Shown here: positions 1-10,311 of the stretch, in pieces
Numbering within the stretch: the stretch's first letter is position 1
How the letters are laid out: each line of letters opens with the position of its first letter
DNA from: Xiphydria camelus
Lineage: Eukaryota > Arthropoda > Insecta > Hymenoptera > Xiphydriidae
Direction: 5' to 3'
Assembly: GCA_963678675.1 (NCBI GenBank)
Contig: OY783195.1
Span: forward strand, 21,614,283-21,678,282
Length of the DNA stretch: 64,000 nucleotides
The notes under the pieces: generated by a model
Seen by the model: only the letters and a program-made list of their open reading frames with translations
The model's database searches: none
What the model was told of the DNA's origin: nothing
Translations under genes and position numbers: made by a program

Positions 1-1321
1 CTCGACCCTCCTTCGCAGCCGGCGTCTATCTCGGCTGATCGCGCGCGCCGCGTACCGCTCGACGAAATTTCGATAGGAAATTCGACGCGGTCAGACGCCG
101 CGCGCGATCGAGGCGTGCCATTGTGTACACTACGAAACGATCGACTGGATTCCGCGTGATGAAAAGGCTCGAGGAGATCAGTGTCAACGCGTGATGACAC
201 TATAAATGTCGAGCGAACGACGGGACCGAAATTAGTGGGTGACGGCATTTCGTGAAGCGCGAGTATAGGGAACCCGAGCGGATCGTGATTGGTTTAATCG
301 CGCGGCATCGGGCGCGCGCCGGCACCGTCCGAGGGGTTTTCTACTTGGGTAAGGATTACGTGCTCGGAAAAGAAACGAACAAACCGCTAAACGAGACGAT
401 GCTGGAACTGGGTACACTAACGAGCGACACTAATGTCGATACAGGGGGACTTTGTATGCCCGCGACGAGCCGCGCCACGTCGAGGTGCAGCGCTCGTCCG
501 AGCGCGTACGGAGAAAAAAGGAGACCCTCGAGCACGCGGGGCGAGGTCGTAGTTCACCTCCCGAGGGACCACAAAGCGATCGTTTGGAATTCGAGGCCGC
601 GCTTCTTCCTTTTCTCTCGTTTTTTTCTCTCCGCGAGAGGGGAATCACCGATCCCGCCTTCTCTGTGTACATTTATTTGCGCACGTCGCGTCGTGTGTGT
701 GCACGCTCGCGCGCGTAGTACATACGTATACCCACGAAAATATCCGACAACCGGGGCGGAATTCGAGGCGTTTATTCTCGCGGGCAAACGAATAATTTAT
801 GCGAGCTTTGAGATGGAAAGAAATTCTTCGCTCCCCGATTATACCTACGCCACGGGTATCCGAGAGACTATAATGCCCTATTCTTCCGGCGGATAGATAC
901 TTTCCTGGAAGACGAGAAATATATGTATCGGGAGAAGTCCCCGCGTTGTTCCCGAGACCTCCCGCGACTCGTGCGACGGTCCTCGAAAACGATTTTACGA
1001 TCGATGTGCGATGGGAACTCTTGAGGGATTCGAGCGCCGGGTTCGTATAGGTACCCGGCGAAACAGATACGAGTACGAATCCTGCGCAACGCGTGCACCA
1101 CCTACGACGATGCAGCGACCGGTTAGATCGCGGAATGACGAGTTCATTGTCGCGGCGGGCGTAAATCTCGCGGTGAAAAAAAATGTAATATCGCGCTTTT
1201 AAACAGCCTCGGGTGGGCGAACCGCCGGCGCCTACGTAATTCCGTTAGATCACGGTCGTCCGGGTGAAGGGAGCGGGAGAGCGTACGGTTTACAAAGGAG
1301 GAGGGGAAGCGTCGGTAAAGC

Positions 1322-1324
<3 letters not shown>

Positions 1325-1356
<32 letters not shown>
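1325..1356. repeat. (GA)n microsatellite
   Basis: About 16 uninterrupted GA units, followed by a G-rich purine stretch to about 1375. It produces a Ser-Leu repeat in minus-strand frames, which is not a protein feature. Confidence 0.95.
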
Positions 1357-1362
<6 letters not shown>

Positions 1363-1658
1363 GGGGTGGGGGGACCTACTCACGACAGAGGGCGCGAGTC
1401 GTAGGGAAGAGAGCGGGTGAACCGGTGATGGGGAAGCATTTTCCCTCCGGGCCGTACGCCGCGGCGTGCGAGTCTCGAAGAGATCCCCCGACACGAGGGA
1501 AGTGAGTGAGAGTGGCGAGGGATGGCGAAGGGTGAGAGGGGGTTCATTGTGCCTCGCCATGTGAGGTCCCCGTGTTCGCGGACCTCCTGCGGGCCTCCCC
1601 GGTGAATTCAACCAGAAGGCCTGGAATTCATTTCTCAGATTATAAACTATGTTTGTTA

Positions 1659-1675
1659 CGCGCGCGCGCGCGCGC
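1659..1675. repeat. (CG)n run
   Basis: Eight consecutive CG dinucleotides. Such a run is uncommon in a methylating genome and potentially Z-DNA forming. Confidence 0.9.
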
Positions 1676-1883
1676 ACTGCTCGCTTGCCTGCCGCCCCGA
1701 GGACCCTGGCTGCTCGACGCGGGGACGGAAAATTAATCATCGCGGCCGGAGATGCCGCTATTCTTCGGCGGGCTCGTGCGTTTAATGCGTCTCCATTTCG
1801 CGCTGACGGATGCCACGTGAATCGCGTGATACGGCTCTATAGAATTTCGAATGCGAATTTTCACGCCCCACGTTCGAGTCGAG

Positions 1884-2026
1884 CAAGTCAACAGGATTCG
1901 CCGTCACTCTTGAGCTGCAGCGTGAGCCGGATAGGTCAACAGGAGACTCGCATCACTGCTGGATAGCGTAAGCTGGCTGGGTCAACAAGGCTGGCATTAC
2001 TGTTGAGCAGTCTAAGCCGTAAGCCA
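1884..2026 (+). repeat. degenerate 47-bp tandem repeat, three copies
   Basis: The motif GTCAACARG recurs at 1887, 1935 and 1981, spacing 48 and 46 bp. Each copy continues with a similar CACTS...GAG...GTRAGCC body. The copies are clearly diverged, so the array is old. No coding function is apparent. Confidence 0.65.
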
Positions 2027-2950
2027 TGTCAGAGAAGCACGCGCGACTTCTCGCGACAATTTCTACGTACCGAAGGATCGGTAAAAGTGAAGCGTAGACC
2101 TGGTTATATACGAATCGGATTAGTCTTACGGACGAACTTGTTATTTTATTTCGTCGAGAGAACTTGTGCGGAAGCGAGTACGGGCTACCTTCTGGATTCG
2201 ACGTGATTCCCCGTCATCGTCGATTCAAGTTATTTCTTCGTTCTGCATTTTTATGGGTTTAGGAATCAGATCGCGCCACGTCTCCACTTGCCCGCCTTTC
2301 AAACGTGCTGCTGCAGTCTCGCGCCGGCAGTGCTTATAATTTCGAAATAAAGGAAATGACAGGTGCACTGACGACTACTCCTCGCGTTGAGCCGGCATTA
2401 CACGCGTGATTCCGTTCCAATGCTCATCTACAAATTGAAAGTGGTGGGTATTGGCATATAAATGTCTCATTATAATCCCTTGTTTCAAGTGCCGATCCGA
2501 CTAGATCAGGGCAACTTTATTCGACAGACGTCTTTTTATCCGAAGATATTAATCTCTTAGAACGTGACCACAGTTTCACGCAAGCATCCAAACTTAACGC
2601 CTAATGCTCGACAATAATGGCGTACTTATGTGTATTTCACGTGCACAGATGCTACCAGATGACGATGGGTATTGTCTGACGCGTCAATTTGATGTCGTTG
2701 CGCGTTGGTGTAAATGCAAGGAAGATCAGGAGAGCGAACTTCCTCATTGCTCGAGTCGTGTGCAAGAAAATTATTGTTTAAAACAGATCGTAGGGCTTCT
2801 TAGTTGAGTCTTTCGATATTCTTATGCAATAGGAAAATGACATAGTTTTTTCTTACTATAGTGTATTAATTTTCATAACCACGTACTGAATAAAACTTTG
2901 ATATACAATTGTATCAAATTTAATACAAATTTGCCTTACGATGTACACTT
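2027..2950. other. unassigned sequence between island and repeats
   Basis: Composition shifts from GC-rich to AT-rich. I see no gene, no inverted repeat and no tandem array. Short frames are of chance length. Confidence 0.5.
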
Positions 2951-2951
2951 G

Positions 2952-3132
2952 GAGCCAATGATTCCGATCAACCCTCTTTGGGTGATCGCGCTTTATCGAA
3001 TCTTATTTTGCCATGGGAGCCAAATTTGATTGGTCCTCAATGATAAACAAGAAAATCCACTCGTACCGTTTAACTATGGTCGACTCAATAAAGTGCCGTC
3101 ATTCAAAGCGGGTCGATTAAAATCATTGGCTG
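2952..3132. mobile_element. foldback miniature element, family A copy 1
   Basis: The left end (AGCCAATGATTCCGATCAAC) and the right end (…GTCGATTAAAATCATTGGCT) are inverted copies running about 45 bp inward. The interior CACTCGTACCGTTTAACTAT is shared with the copy at 3235-3457 and, more loosely, with two copies near 21 kb. No coding capacity. A TIR-type miniature element is the simplest reading; the superfamily is not identified. Confidence 0.75.
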
Positions 3133-3234
3133 CAGATTTACTTGGATCACATATACTGGTATTCACAATCGGAACTTAGATATCGACGGGTACCAGAAAA
3201 AAGCACGTACCTTTTCACTATCATTGTACACCCA

Positions 3235-3457
3235 GCTCCAATAATTCTGATCGATCCGCTTTGGATGATGGTACTTCTATCGAGTCAACCGTAGCTAAAA
3301 GATTTGAGTGAATTTTGGTGTTTTCCCATGAAGGCTAAATTTTATTAGTGTTTCATGGCAAAACAAGAAGATCCACTCGTACCGTTTAACTATAGTTATA
3401 CGATCGACTTAATTGAAGTACCGTCATCCAATGCGGATCGATCAGAATCATTGACGC
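3235..3457. mobile_element. foldback miniature element, family A copy 2
   Basis: The ends CCAATAATTCTGATCGATCC and GATCGATCAGAATCATTG are inverted repeats of each other and extend about 50 bp inward. The interior matches copy 1. It lies about 100 bp from copy 1, and the family occurs as a close pair again at 21.0-21.5 kb. Just to its left (3190-3226) is a segment whose reverse complement recurs, diverged, at 10386-10420. Confidence 0.75.
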
Positions 3458-3511
3458 GTTAAGTGTAGAATATCGTAACTCGTTCCTGTGTAAGCAAACA
3501 TATTGCCTATA

Positions 3512-3727
3512 CACAAGAAAAGTGACACAACTCAAAAAATTCACTTTTCTCGATTTAGATACAAAAACTTGCGTCTGAAAGCAACTTAAAGCTATATGTT
3601 ACGTTTTATAACCAAAAACCCAGATATTTTACAGATTAAACAGTAGAGAAAGTTTAATAGTTTTGCAAAAACTTTAAAGGCTTCTCATGTAAAAACATCA
3701 ATTTTGAATTGTGTCACTTTTCTTGTG
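3512..3727. mobile_element. 216-bp TIR element flanked by TA
   Basis: The left end CACAAGAAAAGTGACACAA is the reverse complement of the right end TTGTGTCACTTTTCTTGTG. TA dinucleotides sit at 3510-3511 and 3728-3729, consistent with a TA target duplication (Tc1/mariner-type). No open frame of interest. It abuts the next element with only the TA copies between them. Confidence 0.8.
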
Positions 3728-3990
3728 TATACACTGAGAAAAAAAATTCTTTGGATCAAAGACATTTTATTCGGGTTGAAAGAAATATTTCTTTGTATAG
3801 CTCCGAAACTATATTTTTTTAGTCCAAAGAAATCTTTCATCGAAAGCAAATATTTCAATGGAAGATATATTTCTTTGGTCCGACAGAAACAGTTGTACAA
3901 ATGAAAGAGCATTTATTTATTTTGAATCCTTGTACCTTCGATTCGAACTGTGATGTTATTTGGCAAAAGAAGTGCGTTTTTGAAACAAAG

Positions 3991-4872
3991 AAATATGTCT
4001 TCGGCGTAACAGAATATTTCTTACTAACTGAGATATCTATATTTGCCTCGAAAAAAGTTGTATTCAAGACAATTACTCGCGTCTTTTGCGGAAAGAAATA
4101 GGTCATCTAGTCGAAGAAATATGTCTTCGGCGTAACAGAATATTTCTTACTAACTGAGATATCTATATTTGCCTCGAAAAAAGTTGTATTCAAGACAATT
4201 ACTTGCGTCTTTCGCGGCAAGAAATAGGTCATCTAGTCAAAGAAATATGTCTTCGGCATAACAGAATATTTCTTACTAACTGAGATATCTATATTTGCCT
4301 CGAAAGAAGTTGTATTCAAGACAATTACTGGCGTCTTTTGCGGCAAGAAATAGGTCATCTAGTTAAAGAAATATGTCTTCGGCGGAACAGAATATTTCTT
4401 CCTAACTGAGATATCTATATTTGCCTTGAAAAAAGTTGTATTCAAGACAATTACTCGCGTCTTTCGCGGCAAGAAATAGGTCATCTAGTCAAAGAAATAT
4501 GTCTTCGGCGTAACAGAATATTTCTTCCTAACTGAGATATCTATATTTGCCTCGAAAAAAGTTGTATTCAAGACAATTACTCGCGTCTTTCGCGGCAAGA
4601 AATAGGTCATGTAGTCAAAGAAATATGTCTTCGGCGTAACAGAATATTTCTTCCTAACTGAGATATCTATATTTGCCTCGAAAAAAGTTGTATTCAAGAC
4701 AATTACTCGCGTCTTTCGCGGCAAGAAATAGGTCATCTAGTCAAAGAAATATGTCTTCGGCGTAACAGAGTATTTCTTACTAACTGAGATATCTATATTT
4801 ACCTCGAAAAAAGTTGTATTGAAGACAATTACTCGCGTCTTTCGCGGCAAGAAATAGGTCATCTAGTCAAAG
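3991..4872. repeat. 126-bp tandem array, 7 copies
   Basis: The anchor AAATATGTCTTCGG recurs at 3991, 4117, 4243, 4369, 4495, 4621 and 4747, exactly 126 bp apart each time. Copies differ by a few substitutions (for example GCGTAAC, GCATAAC and GCGGAAC) and no indels are visible. Because 126 is divisible by three, frames stay open across units on the minus strand, giving a repeated 42-residue peptide; there is no sign that it is expressed. Confidence 0.95.
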
Positions 4873-5640
4873 ACATAATAATTTAAAGTAAAGAAATATT
4901 TCTTCAAGTTGAAAATATAATATTCCTTTGGTCCAAGTAAAATTGTCTCCGATCAGATGAACGCCGTATTTTGAAGAGAGAGCTAGATATTTCACTGGAA
5001 GTAAAACGCAACTGATAAATGCATGCGCAGATTGTTAAAAGCGCCGCTTGCCAATGGTTTGTGACTGCTGTGCGAAAAAAACTAATATTTACAAGAGACT
5101 AATGGGCCGGTCCTGGAAGCACTGTAGTACCAAGCCAACCAGCGGCAAGGCTGGAGCGAGTTCGCGACACCTCACCCACTTCCAAAAACCAGCTGATCAA
5201 AGCCCCAATTGATCCATAAAACGACAACTATTACACTTTTCAACGTTGCTCTTATAAATAGTAAAACATAAATTTGCATCCGAGAATATTCGCCACATAG
5301 CGGGCAAACGGGATATTAGCACAGCGATTTTATCTTTACCGACAGTGACCGATTTTACCCTCGGTGACGCGCGGTGTCCTAGTCCCTCTGACTTGCAATT
5401 ATTCTGGGTCCTTTATACCCATTTTTAGCTTAGATTTAATTTCTAGTCATTCCTTCAGTCACACAAGCCTCTTACACTCGCTGAAGGAATTTTATAAGTA
5501 TTGATCATAGAGAGTTCGAGTTTTCACGTTTTGATCTCACGCTCTGCCAGTAGCGATCAGTACCTAGGTAGTTAGGTTCGTGTTCACTTTCCCTCAATGT
5601 TACGTGTTAATTCATCTGTTGATTTAGAGAAACGATTTAT
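4873..5640. other. non-repetitive spacer inside the 4.4-kb element
   Basis: Sequence between the two arrays. It begins with further AAAGAAATATTTCTT motifs and then becomes less AT-rich. No frame or inverted repeat stands out. Confidence 0.6.
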
Positions 5641-8095
5641 TTCAAAGAAATACGTAATTCGTAATGACTATACTATACTTCTTTCAGTTAAAGAAAAACT
5701 GCGTTAGCATTAAAGACGTCAGAGTTATTGACGGAAAGACGTTTCTTGTTGATTTGAAAGAATATTTCTTTCGGGGAAAGACAAATATTCAATAAAGTCA
5801 TTTCTTTCAAGTGAAAAATGCAGTCTTTTCAGATAAATAGTAAAATCATTGACTTGAGAAATGCGTTCTTCGAGTGGAATGAAGCAAATTATTAGAACGA
5901 TTATTCTGCGTTCTTTGGTTCTAACAATTCATGTGTTGGTTTAAAGAAACAATTTGTTTCAAAGAAATACGTAATTCATAATAACTATACTATACTTCTT
6001 TCAGTTAAAGAAAAACTGCATTACCATTAAAGACGTCAGAATTATTAACGGAAAGCCGTTCTCTGTTGATTTGAAAGAATATTTCTTTCGGGGAAAGACA
6101 AATATTCAATGAAGTCATTTTTTTCAAGTGAAAAATGCAGTCTTTTCACATAAATAGTAAAATCATTGACTTGAAAGACGCGTTCTTCAAGTGGAATGAA
6201 GCAAATTATTACAACGATTATTCTGCGTTCTTTGATTCTAACAATTCATGTGTTGATTTAAAGAAACAATCTGTTTTAAGGAAATACGTAATTCACAATG
6301 ACTATACCATACTTCTTTCAGTTAAAGAAAAACTACGTTAGCATTAAAGACGTCAGAATTATTGACGGAAAGGCGTTTTCTGTTGATGTGAAAGAATATT
6401 TCTTTCGGGGAAAGACAAATATTCGATGAAGTCATTTCTTTCACGTAAAAAATGTAGTGTTCCAGATAAATAGTAAAATCATTGACTTAAAGACGCGTTC
6501 TTCAAGTGAAATGAAGCAAATTATTACAACGATTATTCTGCGTTCTTTGGTTCTAACAATTCATATGTTGATTTAAAGAAACAATTTGTTTCAAAGAAAT
6601 ACGTAATTCACAATGACTATACTATACTTCTTTCAGTTAAAGAAAAACTGCGTTAGCATTAAAGACGTCGGAGTTATTGACGGAAAGACGTTTCTTGTTG
6701 ATTTGAAAGAATATTTCTTTCGGGGAAAGACAAATATTCAATGAAGTCATTTCTTTCAAGTGAAAAATGCAGCTTTTTCAGATAAATAGTAAAATCATTG
6801 ACTTGAGAAATGCGTTCTTCGAGTGGAATGAAGCAAATTATTAGAACGATTATTCTGCGTTCTTTGGTTCTAACAATTCATGTGTTGGTTTAAAGAAACA
6901 ATTTGTTTCAAAGAAATACGTAATTCATAATAACTATACTATACTTCTTTCAGTTAAAGAAAAACTGCATTACCATTAAAGACGTCAGAATTATTAACGG
7001 AAAGACGTTTTCTGTTGATTTGAAAGAATATTTCTTTCGGGGAAAGACAAATATTCGATGAAGTCATTTCTTTCACGTAAAAAATGTAGTGTTCCAGATA
7101 AATAGTAAAATCATTGACTTAAAGACGCGTTCTTCAAGTGAAATGAAGCAAATTATTACAACGATTATTCTGCGTTCTTTGGTTCTAACAATTCATATGT
7201 TGATTTAAAGAAACAATTTGTTTCAAAGAAATACGTAATTCACAATGACTATACTATACTTCTTTCAGTTAAAGAAAAACTGCGTTAGCATTAAAGACGT
7301 CGGAGTTATTGACGGAAAGACGTTTCTTGTTGATTTGAAAGAATATTTCTTTCGGGGAAAGACAAATATTCAATGAAGTCATTTCTTTCAAGTGAAAAAT
7401 GCAGCTTTTTCAGATAAATAGTAAAATCATTGACTTGAGAAATGCGTTCTTCGAGTGGAATGAAGCAAATTATTAGAACGATTATTCTGCGTTCTTTGGT
7501 TCTAACAATTCATGTGTTGGTTTAAAGAAACAATTTGTTTCAAAGAAATACGTAATTCATAATAACTATACTATACTTCTTTCAGTTAAAGAAAAACTGC
7601 ATTACCATTAAAGACGTCAGAATTATTAACGGAAAGACGTTTTCTGTTGATTTGAAAGAATATTTCTTTCGGGGAAAGACAAATATTCGATGAAGTCATT
7701 TCTTTCACGTAAAAAATGTAGTGTTCCAGATAAATAGTAAAATCATTGACTTAAAGACGCGTTCTTCAAGTGAAATGAAGCAAATTATTACAACGATTAT
7801 TCTGCGTTCTTTGGTTCTAACAATTCATATGTTGATTTAAAGAAACAATTTGTTTCAAAGAAATACGTAATTCACAATGACTATACTATACTTCTTTCAG
7901 TTAAAGAAAATCTGCGTTAGCATTAAAGACGTCGGAGTTATTGACGGAAAGACGTTTCTTGTTGATTTGAAAGAATATTTCTTTCGGGGAAAGAAAAAAA
8001 TTCGATAAAGTCATTTCTTTCAAGTGAAAACTGCAGTCTTTTCAAATAAATACTAATATCACTGACTTAAAGACGCGTTCTTTAAGTGGAAGAAT
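5641..8095. repeat. 316-bp tandem array organised as 632-bp dimers
   Basis: The anchor AAAGAAATACGTAATTC (or a one-base variant) starts at 5644, 5961, 6278, 6593, 6910, 7225, 7542 and 7857. Spacings are 317, 317, 315, 317, 315, 317, 315. From 6593 onward alternate monomers are far more alike than neighbours, so the repeating unit is a 632-bp dimer; dimers 6593-7224 and 7225-7856 look identical or nearly so by eye. Each monomer holds GAAAGAATATTTCTTTC, with 7-bp palindromic arms. The last monomer is partial. Confidence 0.93.
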
Positions 8096-9015
8096 TGAAA
8101 ACCAAAGAATTCGATTTCTTTGATCCAAAGAATTTTTTTTCTCTGTGTAGGCGATACAGTCAACTCTCGTTAAAAGGCCGGTGCAGGGGCTGCAGCAGAA
8201 GCGCATTCTGAGAAATGGCCTTCCCCCATTCCTTGCGTCACTCCCCTCAAACGATTTCTTACTTTCGTTTCGCTCGATAATAATAGTCCGCTACTAATTT
8301 TCGTATTTGGCGTTCGCGGCAAGCCTGGAATCGCAAAGGTGCCACCAAATAGAAATCAAATTCAATATTCACGCATCAGGTGAGAAATTAGAGGTTAGAA
8401 AATTTACCGGTCAACGTTATTGCATCATTTATGTAATTTTTGATTGCTGTGAAAAAAAAGTTCTAATACAAAAATATTACCGTCAATGCGGGCTACTTTG
8501 GCCCTGGGGTCCTTCTTTGACCCAAATTAAGAAATAAAATAAAACGTTCTAAAACTATCTTGAGGAAGCAGATTTTAACACGTTTCGTGCCGGACCGATT
8601 TTTTAAGACTTTCCGTTCAGGCCGCGTGGGGCGTATACGACCTACACTTTTATGATTAAATAAACTCGTCCTAGTTTGTGGAAAGCAATGCCGACCAGCA
8701 CCTCCCCTAAAATGCCGTTGAACAATTTGACGACTATAACAATACTTATGGTACAGCGAGTGAGGATAACAATTTAAATTATATCAGTGAATCATTCAGC
8801 GTACTTTACTGTAAGACTTTTAATATTAAACATCACTTATTATAACCCAATAATTACAATATTGTTAATAAAAAAGTTTTCGGCGATGAGACAAATCCTT
8901 TCCTTCTTCCTTCTATTATATAAAATAGTAAAGTAGTTTTCGAATAAATGCGTGGACAAAACCGTGTCGCCAAAAACCCCGGCGACTTCGAACCGGATGC
9001 GCGAAGCACGGACGG

Positions 9016-9042
9016 TTGTTGAAGGAGGAGGAGGAGGACGAG

Positions 9043-9074
<32 letters not shown>

Positions 9075-9180
9075 CGACGAGGTCTACGATGACGAGGACG
9101 ATGACGACGAGGGCGACGAGGACGACGAGGACGACGACGACGACGAGGACGGCTGCCTACGACGACGACGACGACGACGT
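9016..9180. repeat. GAC/GAG trinucleotide-rich tract
   Basis: A purine/C tract made of GAC, GAT and GAG triplets. It translates as Asp/Glu runs on the plus strand and Arg/Pro runs on the minus strand. Both are low-complexity shadows of the trinucleotide repeat rather than evidence of an acidic protein. Confidence 0.85.
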
Positions 9181-9364
9181 ATTGAACGGAGAAGACAGCA
9201 ACGACGTGATGCTGCTGCAAAAGCATGGGGGAGCGCCGCGACAGCAGCGCAGGGGCGACAGCCCCCGTTTCAAAAAGATTCAGGTATCGCCGAGCTAAAA
9301 GCACGGGTGAGGTTACCGACTGAGCCTTACACGCTCTGTAGTCTGCCGTGAGAGTCGAACAGTT

Positions 9365-9452
9365 GCGCTCTTATATAGAAACTCGTGCTGGGCCACTAGC
9401 GAGAGCCGAGAGGGAGCGGCGCCACCTGGTGTCGGGCCGCCACAGTTCAAAC
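9365..9452 (+). repeat. dispersed repeat with TATATAG box, copy 1
   Basis: The order CTCTTATATAG, then CGAGAGCCGAG, then GGCGCCACCTGGTGTC, then GGCCGCCACAG is found again in reverse complement at 30612-30751. The shared TATATAG followed by GC-rich sequence looks promoter-like, as would suit a transposon leader or LTR end, but no partner repeat or coding frame proves that. Confidence 0.5.
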
Positions 9453-9524
9453 AAGTCTTCGAGCATATTTACAAGTTTCATTACTTTAATTTCACGTTCA
9501 CCCTCTGTTGGTCTCACCTTAATG

Positions 9525-9739
9525 AAGTGGTCCAACTATCCCGGCTATTAAAGTTTAGTTGAGCCACAGTATCATATTTATTATTTGTTGCAACTGCATT
9601 ATGCTTATGTTTTCATGCAACTTTCTAATAAATACTTGTATAGAATTGTTCTATTAATGAGATTTTAATATTTATGAACGCATACATTTATGGAAAAAGA
9701 TACTACAGTACCTCAAATAAAGTGGTCCAACTATCCCGG
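9525..9739 (+). repeat. pair of 20-bp direct repeats
   Basis: AAGTGGTCCAACTATCCCGG occurs twice in direct orientation, at 9525-9544 and 9720-9739. The AT-rich DNA between has no frame. This could be the two ends of a small insertion or a duplicated segment. Confidence 0.6.
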
Positions 9740-10311
9740 ACTTACCCTAATTTGTCAACAATAAAATTGTAAGAAATTCATTTTATGAAATAATGCAATT
9801 TATATCAAATATATTGAGAGATTATCGAATCGATGTTATCAGAGCATGACGGATTTTCAGCGCAAATGATCATTTCTGTACAAATTTTCTAAAATTTAAT
9901 ACTCGGGTTTGATAAAATCTGTGAAATTCTTTCACCGCATTTTCAGCACGACTATTTTCTCGTAAAATAATAATTTTGAAAGTGTTTTTCCTAGCTTTTT
10001 CTTGAAAAAAAATGTATGTAGCTATATTACCTCTGATGAATATGTAAAACGTAAGAGAATTAAATTTTTTAATTAAAAAAAATTGAACAATTATTTGAAA
10101 ACATTTTTAAGAGTTAATTTTTCGTCCGGTTTATTAGCGAGCGTTTCATTCATAAACGTTTAGAGCGCCGTGGTGGAGGTGACGCCGGACTAATAACGAG
10201 CGGCCTTATAACGAGTGTAAAATAGAAACGTTTCGAGCGCCGTGATGGGGGTGACGCTTGAGCTAAGCGGCCTTATCACGAGCGACCTTTTATTAACGAG
10301 AGTTGACTGTA

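Larger units (their letters stand above)
1..1883. other. GC-rich single-copy island, no gene recognised
   Basis: This stretch is rich in CpG and differs sharply from the AT-rich repeats that follow. Open frames occur on both strands (longest about 214 codons, 252-896), but they overlap one another on opposite strands, are rich in Arg, Ser and Pro, and show no known domain, as expected for chance frames in GC-rich DNA. It contains a GA microsatellite and a CG run. It could be promoter-proximal or regulatory host DNA; that is inference from composition only. Confidence 0.5.
3732..8147. mobile_element. 4.4-kb TIR element carrying two tandem arrays
   Basis: The left terminus CACTGAGAAAAAAAATTCTT and the right terminus, read inward, CACAGAGAAAAAAAATTCTT match for about 30 bp with one difference and are flanked by TA (3730-3731; 8148-8149). 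The body holds a 126-bp tandem array, a ~770-bp spacer and a 316-bp tandem array. No transposase frame is visible, so it would be non-autonomous. Both arrays and the subterminal parts share palindromic motifs such as AAAGAAATATTTCTTT. A large satellite-bearing Tc1/mariner-type derivative is inferred from the TA flanks alone. Confidence 0.75.
8157..10309. mobile_element. pogo/Tigger-like TIR element (degenerate)
   Basis: The left end CAGTCAACTCTCGTTAA is matched by the reverse complement of the right end, flanked by TA (8155-8156; 10310-10311). The ACTCTCGTTA core resembles termini I associate with the pogo/Tigger branch of Tc1/mariner. The right subterminal 180 bp reiterate a RGCGGCCTTATMACGAG motif. 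No transposase is recognisable. The interior is composite: an acidic-type frame at about 8720-8820, a GAC repeat and a promoter-like repeat. A non-autonomous or multiply invaded copy is likely. Confidence 0.6.

Noticed and set aside
252..896. 214-codon plus-strand frame in the first GC island
   Set aside because: Arg/Ser-rich, overlapped by equally open frames on both strands, no domain or plausible splice structure; expected by chance in CpG-rich DNA.
3991..8095. CRISPR-like array
   Set aside because: Units are contiguous tandem repeats without unique spacers, in a eukaryotic context.
5641..8095. Heat-shock elements in GAAAGAATATTTCTTTC motifs
   Set aside because: Spacing between GAA and TTC is three or four bases where the consensus requires two.
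9016..9351. Acidic protein made of Asp/Glu runs
   Set aside because: The runs come from a GAC/GAG trinucleotide tract and the opposite strand is equally open; low-complexity artefact.
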